From Thraustochytrium sp. TN22 (taxonomy: Eukaryota > Sar > Bigyra > Thraustochytrida > Thraustochytriidae), in contig JABLUY010000289.1 in the NCBI GenBank assembly GCA_013306675.1, positions 1-42,152 of the forward strand: 42,152 bases of DNA, in the 5' to 3' direction. Under the pieces are notes generated by a model. The model was given only the letters and a program-made list of their open reading frames with translations. It was not told the DNA's origin and did not search any database. This document shows positions 9,177 through 18,916 of the stretch, piece by piece (the stretch's first letter is position 1; the number at the start of each line of letters is the position of its first letter). The translations under genes and the position numbers were made by a program.

Positions 9177-10784
9177 ATGCAGCGCAGAATGATGCGCATG
9201 CTCTCGCAGGCGTCGGACCGCGTGCTCAACGAGCTGGTGAACTCGGCCGGCGAGGACCCAGTGCTCGTCAAGCTCGCGGGCCGGGACGCGCCGCGCGCCG
9301 TGTGCCCCGTCTCCGAGGACGGGCGGCTCGTGGTGACCGGGTTCCTGGGCGGCCAAGACGGCGTGCGCATCCCGAATGCCGGCAAGGCGCTGCCGCGCAT
9401 ACCGCTCGCCCAGCTCGTGGCCCTCCTGCGCGAGCGCCACGGCGCGCAGGCGCGCATCATGGTCTGGAACATGTCCGGCCAGCGCTACGAGTACGGTGAC
9501 ACGGAGGTCGTTGAACACAGCCTGGGGCTCCTGCCTGCACCGCCGCTCAGCGTACTCAAGACGCTCGTGGGGGAGGTCACCGCTTGGCTCGCCGAGGACG
9601 CGCGGCACCTGGCCGTCGTGCACGACCTCAGCGGCCGCCGGAGCGCTGTCGTGGCAGCCTGCTGCTTGCTCGAGCTCGAGCCGGACCTTGACCCGGCAGG
9701 CGCCCGCGCCAGAGTGGCCAACGCCTTGGGCGGACCCGGCCGCGCGCTCGTCCCGTCGCAGGAGCGCTACATCGAGTACTTTGCGCGCCTGCGCCGCGCG
9801 GGGCGCGCGCCGGTTCCGGAGTCACTGCAGCGCCTCGAGCGCATCATTGTCAACGGCATCCCAGACTACGTGAACGAGACTGGCACCGGGCCTCAGCAGC
9901 CCGTACGCTGCCGGCCATTTGTCAAGGTCATCCAGGGCCCCGACGTTGTCGCGGGCACGCGCCCGGGTCAGACCTACTCGCCCGACGACCTCTGCTTCTC
10001 GCTCGTCCCGCTCGCACCCTTCCCTCGCGCGCAGGCAGACGCACAGGATTTCGCGCCCGCGCCGACCGCCGGCGTCGACCTGCGCGGGGATGTGCTGCTG
10101 CGCGTCTACCACGCCCGCGATGACCCGTCGCCGCCGCCCCATACTGTGCCCATGTTTGCGCTCGCCTTTCACACCGCCTTCGTGCGCAACGGCGTCCTGC
10201 GAGCAACGGCGCACGAGATCGACGGCGCACGGGAAAATGGTCGCTTCCCGGCCTCCTTCTTTGTGGATCTCATCTTCTCCAGTGACCCGCCCGAGCCGGA
10301 CACGGACGCTCGCCTCGCGCCAGAGCGCCCTGCCACAGAGAGTCCGGTCCTCGAGAAGGAGCCACCGCGGGTGGAGATCGACGAGGAGGACGAGGGCGAG
10401 GATGACGAGGCGCTCCTGGCGGACCTGCAGCGCCAATTCTCGGCTCAGCGTAGCCCTGTCAAAGAGGTCCACGGCGCCATCACAGAGGAAGAAGACGACG
10501 AGGCGGGCGATTGCGAAGGGCACTCGGACGAGGACATTGAACGCCTCGTGCAAGACATCGGGCTCGACCAGCTCGACCTCAACGACGGCGAGCCCAGCGT
10601 CGCGGCGGCCATCGCTTCGGCCGATTCGCCGGCCAAGACACCCGCGGCGGACAACCTTGAGGACGCAGACGTGGGCGACCTCGGGGACACAGATGCGGGC
10701 GACCTAGAAGACTTTGACGTGGACGCCTTTGCCTCCTCACTCGACCTCGACCTTGACCAAGACCTCAGTGCCGAAGGCGCTTGA
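9177..10784 (+). CDS. PTEN/auxilin-type pseudophosphatase with C2 domain
   Basis: A 535-residue protein with the tandem phosphatase-like and C2 module of PTEN, tensin and auxilin/GAK. The phosphatase-like region (about 30-225) keeps the fold signature WNMSGQRYEY and ends its strand with AVVHDLSGRRSAVV. The active-site loop HCxxGxxR is altered at both key positions: the Cys is Asp150 and the Arg is Ser156, so lipid or protein phosphatase activity is unlikely. The C2-like domain (about 240-375) contains GDVLLRVYHARD and ends with FFVDLIFSS, as in GAK and auxilin. The remaining 160 residues are strongly acidic and probably disordered. No J domain is present, so it is not a complete auxilin. A role as a membrane-binding adaptor is inferred. 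The Met at 9177 follows GCCAGCCAGC and precedes the conserved part. It converges with ELM1, with 74 bases between stop codons. Confidence 0.75.
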   Translation: MQRRMMRMLSQASDRVLNELVNSAGEDPVLVKLAGRDAPRAVCPVSEDGRLVVTGFLGGQDGVRIPNAGKALPRIPLAQLVALLRERHGAQARIMVWNMSGQRYEYGDTEVVEHSLGLLPAPPLSVLKTLVGEVTAWLAEDARHLAVVHDLSGRRSAVVAACCLLELEPDLDPAGARARVANALGGPGRALVPSQERYIEYFARLRRAGRAPVPESLQRLERIIVNGIPDYVNETGTGPQQPVRCRPFVKVIQGPDVVAGTRPGQTYSPDDLCFSLVPLAPFPRAQADAQDFAPAPTAGVDLRGDVLLRVYHARDDPSPPPHTVPMFALAFHTAFVRNGVLRATAHEIDGARENGRFPASFFVDLIFSSDPPEPDTDARLAPERPATESPVLEKEPPRVEIDEEDEGEDDEALLADLQRQFSAQRSPVKEVHGAITEEEDDEAGDCEGHSDEDIERLVQDIGLDQLDLNDGEPSVAAAIASADSPAKTPAADNLEDADVGDLGDTDAGDLEDFDVDAFASSLDLDLDQDLSAEGA

Positions 10785-10858
10785 CCCAACGAACAACCTT
10801 CACAATCCTTAGCTTACCAACCAAATACATGTGTGTGACTGCAGTCTTTTGATGGAAT

Positions 10859-11992
10859 TCACCAGCCCAGCCGAGCCGCGAGCGCAGCAGCAGCATCGTC
10901 CGCGTCGCGCAGGCGCGGCCAGTCCTTCTCGCCGGCAGTCGCGAGGCCCTCGGGCGCGTCAACAAGGACGCCATGCGCCGCCAGGGCAGCGTGGAAGCGA
11001 CCGAGCTTCCCGCCCTTATCCGCGCCCTCCGTGAGGAGGAGCACTGGCTTGCCTGTGGAGCATGCGTCGGACGCCATGCTCACGGAGTCGCCCGTGACGA
11101 CCAAGGCGTCGGCCCTGGCGAGGCAGGCCCTGAACGGGTTGAAGGCCTGCCCGGCGAGCGGGTCACGCTGCGCCGCCGTGGCCAGCGTCGGCGTCGGCGC
11201 CCACCACCGCAGCGGTACCGCTGACGCCGCTGCAAGCGCCGGCAACCGGTCCACCAGATCCGAGGGAGTTCGGCGCGAGCACACGACGAGTGCCACGTCA
11301 AAGGCTCGGCCCACGCGAGAGAGCACCTCACGGAGCGCCCTGTCCACAACGTCGGCCTGCATGCGCACACGCGTCGTGGAGCCCCCCACAAGGACCACAA
11401 GGCGGCGCACGCCATCCTGCTGACAGCTCCTGTCCCCGCCCACGAAGTCGGCTTCGGCGGCCGTCTCGGCTGCGCGCTGCGCCGCGAGCGTAGTCGGGTG
11501 GACCCAGGTGAGCGCGCCCACGGAGTGAAGCACGTTGCCAGCGTGCAGGCCGTCGTGCAGCGGCGCCACGACAGCGTCAAAGGACCGTTCCAGCTGTGTC
11601 CGGCCGAAGCGTGGGTCGAGCAGCTGCACGGCGGCCGCGCCCAGCTCGCGGCGTAGACCCGCGCAGAGCGAGGCCGTCCGGCGCCCGCAGGCGATGACGG
11701 TGTCCACGCCAGCCTCTTGTGCGGCCGCTACCACGGCCTCGGCATCGCGGCCGTTGCGTGCGCCCAGCAGGGGCCGCCCAGTCCACGCCGACACCGCCGC
11801 GAGCGCGCGGGCGGGCGCCAGCGCGCCGAGGCGCGAGAGCGGCACGTGGGCCTCCTGGTGCGCCATGCTGCCGCTGCGCCATGCTGCCGCCGCTGGCGCG
11901 GCGCGCGCCAGCGCCTCGCTCAGCGCGCGGCACTGCTGCAGACTCGACACCGTGCCGTCGTGCAGCAGCAGCGCCGCACGCGCGCGCCGCAT
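10859..11992 (-). CDS. mitochondrial fission protein ELM1 family
   Basis: A 377-residue member of the ELM1 (Mito_fiss_Elm1) family. In plants ELM1 sits on the outer face of mitochondria and recruits the dynamin DRP3 for fission; related bacterial proteins look like GT-B glycosyltransferases. Seen here are the family blocks DAVVAPLHDGL, NVLHSVGALTWV, VVLVGGS and the C-terminal VVTGDSVSMASDACSTGKPVLLL. The chosen Met at 11992 begins MRRARAALLLHDGT, where family members normally start. An in-frame Met at 12148 would add 52 poorly conserved residues. Whether it acts in fission or as an enzyme is not decided by sequence. It lies head-to-tail downstream of the polycystin gene and converges with the PTEN-like gene. 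Confidence 0.8.
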   Translation of the reverse strand: MRRARAALLLHDGTVSSLQQCRALSEALARAAPAAAAWRSGSMAHQEAHVPLSRLGALAPARALAAVSAWTGRPLLGARNGRDAEAVVAAAQEAGVDTVIACGRRTASLCAGLRRELGAAAVQLLDPRFGRTQLERSFDAVVAPLHDGLHAGNVLHSVGALTWVHPTTLAAQRAAETAAEADFVGGDRSCQQDGVRRLVVLVGGSTTRVRMQADVVDRALREVLSRVGRAFDVALVVCSRRTPSDLVDRLPALAAASAVPLRWWAPTPTLATAAQRDPLAGQAFNPFRACLARADALVVTGDSVSMASDACSTGKPVLLLTEGADKGGKLGRFHAALAAHGVLVDAPEGLATAGEKDWPRLRDADDAAAALAARLGW

Positions 11993-12268
11993 CGTCCGTG
12001 CGCGGCGCCGCCGCTCTGTCTGTCTCTCTGCCTTGGGCTGCTGCTGCAGAGCACTCGGCGGCCCGGGTACGAGTGCGAGGTGGTCCAGGGACAGCCCAGA
12101 CCATCCAGTGGCATCCAGCACTACTAGTACCTCCACTGGCAGAGGCATCTTCTCAGGTCCGACTCGGAGTCGCTGCTGACAATGAGCCGCTCGTCTCGGT
12201 CATGGTCTCGTTGCGCATCGTCGAGGAGGAGGAGGAGGTGGAGCGGGCGGGGCTCAGCCGGGCGGGGC

Positions 12269-15170
12269 TCAGCCGGGCGGCGGCCCGTGGCACAGCGCGA
12301 GAACCTGGCGGCCCCAGTCGACGACGGAGTGCAGCGCGGTGCGCGGCGGCTTGGCGGCCGCCGCGTCGACAGCATCGATGAGCACGAGCGTGAGCAGCAG
12401 GCTGGCAAAATACGCGACCAATAGGCCAAAGATGACGGAGAGCGCGACCGCCACCTGCGTCTCCAGGTGCGAATGCCGCGCCGACAACTCGAAGCCGAGC
12501 AGCAGGCTCCAGGCGGCCTGCAGGGCGTCCGCGTAGCGGCCCAAGCCGGCGTGCGTAGGCGCCAGTGCCACGAAAAAGGCTGTTGCAAAGGCGAGCAGCA
12601 GCGGCAACATGAAGAGCGCAAAGTATGCCGTGAGCCGGCCTGCCGCGCGCGCCCAGGCGTGGAAGATGAGGTCGCCCGGCACGAAAAGCGAAAGCACGCG
12701 GCCCATGCGGGCCAGCGCGCAGAGCGCCACCACGGCCAACGCGTCCGCCTGCATCTGGTGCAGCTGCGCGAAGTGGCCCAAGTCCTGGAAGAGCGGGCCG
12801 GCGCCGAAGCCTTCCACCACCTCTGCGCGCTCGCTGCCGTTCACGACCGCGGCTTCGCATGCAAAAACCACGACGATCGCCAGCACCAGCACAAGGTCCA
12901 GCACCGTGTACACAGGGTGCAGCACGCGCAGGCTGGCGCGCGTGCAGCAGCAGGCGGCGCGCTCGCCGGGGCGCTTGCGAAAGGCGACCAGCAAGCCGAC
13001 GTAGGCCAGCAGCATGTACAGCCCGCTGACGCCCAGCGAGATGAGCCAGGCGCGCGCCACGGCGCTGTACTCGTTCATGTAGAGGCGCAGCGGGCTGATG
13101 CTGGGCAAATATACCGGCAGGATGGCACCGGTCTCACTCTGCTGGAAGAGGAAGACGTGCGCAGCGCTGAGGCCCGTGTTGATGTTGAGCGTGTTAAAAA
13201 TGAGCTCCACCAGTCGCGTGCCCTCGTTGAACCAGTCCGCCTCGTGCAGCGCCGTCACCAGGGCCGGCCAGCCGCTCACTGCGTCGAGCGACACCACAAA
13301 GTAACCCGCGTCGTCGTAGTGTGTCAGCAGCTGCAAGCTCTCGCGCGGCCCGTACGAGGACGCCGACGTGAAGTTGTTCACGTCACTGCTGCCCGTGGAG
13401 AACCGGAAGGGGTCTCCGAAGGCTACACCGGGTTCCACGCCGTAATTAGATGCGTCCATGTCCGACTCGCTGCGTCCCGCTGTTGTGTACGCCGCGTAGC
13501 ACTGCGTCGGGTAAACGTACATGCACGCCTCGTCCCGCACGCGGAGCTGCCGGACGCGGATCTGGCTCACCACGCGGTGGTACCGGTTCAGATAGCAGGC
13601 CTCTGTGTCGCAGTTGACGTCATTGAAGACCTGCGCGTAAAGCGTCGCATTCATCCAGGCCACCATACGCTCCCGGTTCGTCACTGCCTCCCAGGCCACC
13701 TCCTCGCGCGTGCCGGTGCCATCCTCCAGGGACTCGGGTGGCGTGTACAGCTCAAAGTACTCGCGGAATTGCTGCGAGACGGTCTGGAACTGCGCCGGCA
13801 CGCGGCCAGAGCTTCCGAGCACGATCGTCACGAGAACTAGCACCAGTACGGGGAAGAAGACGACGCAGTCCAGCGTCAGAAAGTACGTTCGCTGGAGGCG
13901 CAGGAGCTCCGGTCCAGTCTTGCGCAGTGAGGCCATCGGCGCGCCCGCGTCCTCTTGCGAGCCTGTGTCCTGGTCCTCCGCGAAGATCCGTTCCACCTCC
14001 TCGTCTACCCTGGTCTCCAGGTCATCGAGGGTATCGCTGGCGCTCGTGACGCTTGTGCTCGCATCGCTGTCGCTGACCGCGGCCCTGGCGAGGACGTCTC
14101 CGCTTGCGGTCGCGCTCCCGGCCCTTGGCGTCGCGCTTGCCGGCCCGGGCGCCATGCCACCTTCGCTCGACATCTCCTCGTCCTTGGCACCAGCCTCCAT
14201 GTCGAGGGGCGCGGGCCCGCGCGTGCCTTCTGGCCCAGCGGCGTCCACTGCGGGGACGAGTGCCTTTTCCTCCCTGAGCATGCGCTTGCGGACCTCGATG
14301 CGCGCCGTTTCCATGCGCCGCACGCGCACCGCCAGTGCATCCGGATCAAAGTCCATGAGGTCCTCCTCACGTATGTCGCCTGCGCCCAGCGCCAGCCGCG
14401 GCAGGAGCAGGACGCGAGCATCGACGGCCCGGCTTCTGCTGTACGCGCGCATCGTCTTGCGCACGACCAGGTGGTCCAAGAAGAAGGCACCCTCCGGGTC
14501 GCCCAGGGTCAGCTGCTGCTCCACGCTCGGTGCGATGTGCCAAAACCTGATGACGTGCCGGAAGAGCTCCTTGAAGGTGCAATCCGCGCGGACAGTCAGG
14601 CTGCAGACTTGCTTGCCGGCGTGCACGTCCACCTGGAACGAGGTGGCCGACGCATCGTCCTCGTCCTCGTCCGCTGCTGCGTTCCGGAGCTCAAGCTCCT
14701 TTTCCTCATCCTCCGCGCCGAGGGTCTCGCTCGCCCAGCTCTCTGCGGTCGCGCGGACCACTTGTTCGCGCAAGAGGCCTGCGAGCTTCTTGGTGACGGA
14801 CGCGCGCAGCTTTTGTGGATCTGCTGCGCTACGCGGCGCGAGGCCGGGCTCAGGCCCCTGCCCTTGCTCCCGCTCGCGCCTCGCCTTGTCCTCGGCCCTT
14901 TGCTGCCGTTGTTCGGCCTCCAGCGCCGCCACTTCGTCGCTCTTGAACAGCAGCACGCCTCGCGCCTCGCGGATTTCGTTCTGCAGCGCACGCAGCTGCC
15001 GCTGCAGCTCCTCGATCTCACCTTCGTCCTCGCCTCCGTCCTCTTCCTCGTTCTCGTTGTGCAGCTCCAAGTCGCCATCAGCGCTTGCGTGCAAGCGCAG
15101 CTGGCCGCGCACGCCGTTGCCGTCGCCGTTGGCGCCGCCGTTGGCGCCGCCGTTGGCGCCACGCCTACCT

Positions 15171-15204
<34 letters not shown>

Positions 15205-15211
15205 GCTCCAT
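12269..15211 (-). CDS. polycystin-2-like (PKD/TRPP) cation channel
   Basis: About 980 residues in the polycystin-2 channel family. A first membrane helix lies near 441-465. A large extracytosolic polycystin (TOP) domain spans about 470-700 and includes the family stretch LVELIFNTLNINTG. Five further membrane helices follow between about 715 and 945. The predicted pore region near ALQAAWSLLLGFE precedes the last helix. The long N-terminus is unusual: a Gly-rich start, an acidic segment, a coiled coil (about 70-135), then a compact region near 180-270 that could be a beta-grasp fold. Such channels carry Ca2+ and monovalent cations in cilia or endomembranes. An in-frame Met at 15361 would add 50 residues; the Met at 15211 has better context. 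No EF-hand or PLAT domain is seen. Confidence 0.85.
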
Positions 15212-15909
15212 GGCGCCGCGCGAGCGGAGCGGAGTTCGAGTCTTGGGCTCGTGCTCCGAGTCGTCCCGGCGCGGGGACCCGACGACGTTGACCGAGGAGG
15301 TCGACAGCCAGCCTGCGCCGCGCTTGACAGCATGCGAGTTGCTTGCATCGGTGAGTGGCACCGTGGAACGCAGAGAATATCACTTTCATCGCAAGGAAGG
15401 TTCCTCAGCTGCGAGGTTCATGACGTGCTCGATGCGAACCGTCATGTCATGCTCGGTGGGAAACAGACCCAGCGCGACCGTGCGATTCGCTGCTTGTGTA
15501 CAAGTCGATCTTCCCCCCACCCTGTTTTGGTTTAGATGTAGAGGGCGCTTGAGCGATCGAGATCAGCGCTCCTCATTTCCTCGCGGGCGGTGGGCTCTTA
15601 CGTTCCTTTCGATGGATCAGCCGCTTCTGCAGCGCGCATGTGCGTTCATGAGTCAGATCATAAGATAATTCAGGTCACGGATCGCCGACGCTCTGCCGAC
15701 ACCGAGAAAAAGCTTAGCGAAGCGACGGCACACGGCCGCTCCTCGTGTCGAATTTGATCATCCCGGTTGTTGGGGCAAGCCTCTTTTCTGAAGCATGGGC
15801 CCATCAACGGCTAGCGCGTTCTCTTCTTTTAGCTCCAGCAAGCCTGCGCGCAAGACCAAGCGCAAAACCTCGAACCAAGCGCGAATTGCGGTCGGTCAGG
15901 GCGCACGGA
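15212..15909. other. divergent intergenic region, polycystin and hypothetical protein
   Basis: Contains the shared upstream region of the two divergent genes. The region 15360-15800 is lower in GC than the coding DNA around it and has TTTGATCATC and GATCATAAGATAATT stretches, but no element I can name. The frame of the polycystin gene stays open to 15361 and that of the downstream gene back to 15745. Confidence 0.5.
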
Positions 15910-16521
15910 ATGGCGTATTCGGGCGGCGGCGGCTACGGGTCGCCGGGCGCGGCGTACGGAGCGGCGCCGCCGGCGTACGGAGCTGGGTACTGGCAGGCGC
16001 AGGCGCGAGAGTCGCCGCTGGTCGCTGCGGGGGGCAGCGCGGTGGTCGGCGGCGTCAGCTACGGCAACCCGTACGCGGGGAACGCGACACGGTCCCAGCT
16101 GACGATGGCGAACTTCGGCGGCACGCAGTCCGACGCGTACTGCCCGTCACAGAATCGGTTTGCAGGCCAGAGCACCAGGTCGAGTATCACGATCGCGAAC
16201 TTTGGGGGGGACCCAGGGCTCAACTACGCGTCCAGGCCGCAGCCGATGGAGGCCTATGGCACCTACGGCTCGCCCGTGTACGGCCAGCAGCAGCAGCCGC
16301 CCTATATGCAGCAGCAGGGGCAGCAGCAGCAGCCGTCACCACAGCACATTCCACCACGGCACGAGCCGTGCGTGTCACCCATGGGGTCGCCGAAGCTGGG
16401 CGTGTCGCCCGGCGTGGAGAAGATGATCCGCGAGATCGCCGAGCTGCGGGTGCGCAATGGCGAGCTGGAAGACTACGTCCGGCTTCTAGAGCAGAGGTTA
16501 TCGCGCTACGAGCCGGTCTAA
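15910..16521 (+). CDS. low-complexity protein with paired ANFGG motifs and C-terminal coiled coil
   Basis: I do not recognise this 203-residue protein. The first 50 residues are Gly/Tyr/Ala-rich. Two related motifs follow, TRSQLTMANFGG and TRSSITIANFGG, about 35 residues apart. Next comes a Gln/Pro-rich stretch, two SP sites (SPMGSPKLGVSPG), and a heptad-pattern helix (EKMIREIAELRVRNGELEDYV, in part) that would dimerise. The composition is that of a disordered, possibly phosphorylated adaptor. The Met at 15910 begins MAYSGGGG; an upstream in-frame Met at 15745 adds 55 residues with no clear pattern. It converges with the TyrRS gene. Confidence 0.6.
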   Translation: MAYSGGGGYGSPGAAYGAAPPAYGAGYWQAQARESPLVAAGGSAVVGGVSYGNPYAGNATRSQLTMANFGGTQSDAYCPSQNRFAGQSTRSSITIANFGGDPGLNYASRPQPMEAYGTYGSPVYGQQQQPPYMQQQGQQQQPSPQHIPPRHEPCVSPMGSPKLGVSPGVEKMIREIAELRVRNGELEDYVRLLEQRLSRYEPV

Positions 16522-16789
16522 GTTAGTAGTGTCGAGACTTCGTCGTCTTGTCTCGCCCGTGTTGCAGTCAGGCTTGTGGTCAGCGGTGTGTATGTGTGAA
16601 AGAAGAACGTTCGTTTTTGGTCCAAGTTGTGAAAGAGGAATGTTCGTTTTTGGTCCAAGCCTTCGGCTCACGGGTAGGGATCGTCATGAGATTTGTGTTT
16701 GTTCTAGCTCTTAAGGTCAGGCGCGTCCGCAGCGGGGCTGGCTCATTCACTCATTCACTCATTCACTCATTCGCTCGTTGTCAGGGCGA
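16522..16789. other. convergent 3' flanks with a 32-bp duplication and CATTCACT repeat
   Basis: A 32-base unit at 16595-16626 is repeated at 16628-16659 with two differences. An ATTCACTC octamer repeats about four times at 16743-16777. The stretch lies between two stop codons and probably contains both transcript ends. Confidence 0.8.
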
Positions 16790-18916
16790 TCACTTCTTCG
16801 TGGTCCGCTTAATGTAGTTCTGGACGAGCTTCTTGGACTTGTCAACGGGCTTGAGCGCGGCGGCGAGGGTCTTGTACAGGCCGTCGGCCGCGGAGGTGGC
16901 GACAGCCTTGAGGTCACCCGGGTGAATGGCGCCCGAGGCGACGTCCGCCGCGAGGTCGGCAGCGTCCGAGTACGGCTTGCTGCCGCCGGCCTCGAGCTTG
17001 ATGTCGACGGTCTGGCCCTGGGCAAGCAGGACATCCTGCACGATGACGAGGGGCGGGTTGAAGTCGACGTTGCCGGGCTCGCAAAAGGCCTGCTTGATCT
17101 TCTTCTTGATGGCCGGCTGGAAGTCGTCAAGGACCTCGAGCTGCACGAGGGTGGCGGCGTCCTGGGCCGAGGTGACGGTGGAGACCTCGGGGACGGTGTG
17201 CAGGAGCGGCGCAGCGATGGCGTCGGCCTGGCTCTGGCAGGCCTCGATGTAGCTGATGGCCAGCTCGTGCAAGCCACGACGAGCTGGGGTGGACTCGTAG
17301 ATGGCGTAGGGCGCGAGCGAAAGCACGCTGCCAACGTGCATGAGGGCCGCAACGACCGGGCCGGCCTGGGTCTCCTCCGGGTTGGTGGCGTCCAGCACGG
17401 CCTGGAGCTGGAAGTGGCGGCCGGTGTTGATGACGCTGACCCAGTAGTCGCTGGGGTCAAGGAGCATGACCTCGCTCTGGCGCAGGACCTCGACGCCGTC
17501 GAGGCCGCCGAGGCCGCGCAGCGCCGCCTCGAAGATCTCGTAGTAGGCCGCGACGCACTCGGTGGCCTTGAGCTTCTTGTCGCCGCCGAAGGCGTTGCAG
17601 GCGACGGCGTCGAGATCCGGGATGAAGAGGACGACGCGCGCGCCGTCGCGGTCGGCAGCGTCGGCCTTGGCCTTGCGCAGGCTGGCGCGCGCGCCGAGCA
17701 CGTCGCCGAGCGGGAGGTGCGGCACGGGCGCCGCGGGCAGCGGCGCGAAGACCGCAAGAATCTTGCCCGGCTCGGCCACCTTGGTGTTGCGCTTGAGGCG
17801 CGCGGGAGGCTGGACGGCCTCGCGCTTGTACTCGCGCACGAGCGCGAGCACGTCGCCGGCGTGCTTGTCGTTGGCGAAGTGGTCGCGCACGGGCTGCATG
17901 AGGCGGTTGACGCAGTCCGCGATGCCCTGCTTGAGGTCGGCCTCAGCGAGGTCGCCGCCCAAAAAGGCGTCCTTGACGGAGGCGAAGTCCTCGTAGGTCT
18001 TGCCGCCGGCCTCGAAGCGGGCGTCGGGCTGGCTCATGACGATGTACTCGACGTAGTCGAGGCACGGGTTCTTGAGCACGCCGTCCTCCTCCGGGTCCCG
18101 CGGGCAGTAGGCAATGGACATCTTGCGGTTCACCTCCTCGACCGTGTCCTCCATGAAGATGGCGCTGTCCGGGTTGGACTTGCTCATCTTGGCCTGGCCC
18201 TGCGCCAGGCCAAAGAGCATGTGGTGCGAGAGGATGACGGGCTTGAGCTTGCGGCCGATGGCGTCGCAGTACTCGCGCGCCAGCATGTTGACCTTGCGCT
18301 GGTCCATGCCGAGCTGGCAAATGTCGGCGCGCAAGAAGAAGATGTCCGTGCACTGCATCAGCGGGTACAGGATCTGCGCCGCCGTCAGGTTGTTCTCGAG
18401 GCGGCCCATGATCTGGCAGCACTTCTTGATGCGCGCCAGCGTGAACCGCTTCGCGATGTCCAGCATCTGGTCCCAGTACGGCTTGGCGTTCTCGATGATG
18501 TCGTCCGAGGCCCAGTGGAACTCCACGTTGTCCAGGTCCATGCCGGCGCCCTTCCAGACCTCGATAAAGTACTGGCCCACCACCTTGATCTTCTCCAGGT
18601 CGCCGCCCATCTTGTCGTTCATGAGCGCGAACCAGTCCGCCACCCAGAACACGAAGGTGCCGCCGGACCGCGTGCACTTGTTCACGTTCAGCGCCTTGAA
18701 GATGCCCTGCGCGATGTGCATGCGCCCGGACGGCTCGAAGCCGTCGTACATGCGGAAGTCGCCCTTCTTGCGGATCAGCTGCGCCAGGTCATCCTCCGTC
18801 ACGCACTCCTCGCCGATGCTCTTCACCAGCGCCACGCGCCGCTCCACCTCCTCCGCGCTCAGCCCGCTCTCCGGGGCGGCCGCGGGCGCCTTCTCGCCGG
18901 CCTTCTCGCCCTCCAT
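16790..18916 (-). CDS. double-length (pseudo-dimeric) tyrosyl-tRNA synthetase, cytosolic type
   Basis: 708 residues, about twice the core length of a eukaryotic/archaeal TyrRS. The first module (about 20-350) is a complete class I catalytic unit with the HIGH-type signature PSGRMHIAQG (HIAQ at 67-70) and KMSKS at 243-247. It charges tRNA-Tyr with tyrosine. The second module (about 365-708) repeats the fold, with a degenerate HIGH region (HLPLG), no KMSKS, but an intact anticodon-binding-type segment (IKKKIKQAFCEPGNV). This is the layout of the trypanosomatid double-length enzyme, where one chain mimics the usual homodimer with one active site and one anticodon-binding site. The Met at 18916 begins MEGEKAGEK. 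The frame stays open upstream to 19984, but that part runs antisense through the M42 gene and is not counted. Confidence 0.93.
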   Translation of the reverse strand: MEGEKAGEKAPAAAPESGLSAEEVERRVALVKSIGEECVTEDDLAQLIRKKGDFRMYDGFEPSGRMHIAQGIFKALNVNKCTRSGGTFVFWVADWFALMNDKMGGDLEKIKVVGQYFIEVWKGAGMDLDNVEFHWASDDIIENAKPYWDQMLDIAKRFTLARIKKCCQIMGRLENNLTAAQILYPLMQCTDIFFLRADICQLGMDQRKVNMLAREYCDAIGRKLKPVILSHHMLFGLAQGQAKMSKSNPDSAIFMEDTVEEVNRKMSIAYCPRDPEEDGVLKNPCLDYVEYIVMSQPDARFEAGGKTYEDFASVKDAFLGGDLAEADLKQGIADCVNRLMQPVRDHFANDKHAGDVLALVREYKREAVQPPARLKRNTKVAEPGKILAVFAPLPAAPVPHLPLGDVLGARASLRKAKADAADRDGARVVLFIPDLDAVACNAFGGDKKLKATECVAAYYEIFEAALRGLGGLDGVEVLRQSEVMLLDPSDYWVSVINTGRHFQLQAVLDATNPEETQAGPVVAALMHVGSVLSLAPYAIYESTPARRGLHELAISYIEACQSQADAIAAPLLHTVPEVSTVTSAQDAATLVQLEVLDDFQPAIKKKIKQAFCEPGNVDFNPPLVIVQDVLLAQGQTVDIKLEAGGSKPYSDAADLAADVASGAIHPGDLKAVATSAADGLYKTLAAALKPVDKSKKLVQNYIKRTTKK

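Noticed and set aside
13710-15668. 652-codon plus-strand frame antisense to the polycystin gene
   Set aside because: Ser/Arg-rich shadow of a GC-rich coding region; the minus strand encodes a clear channel.
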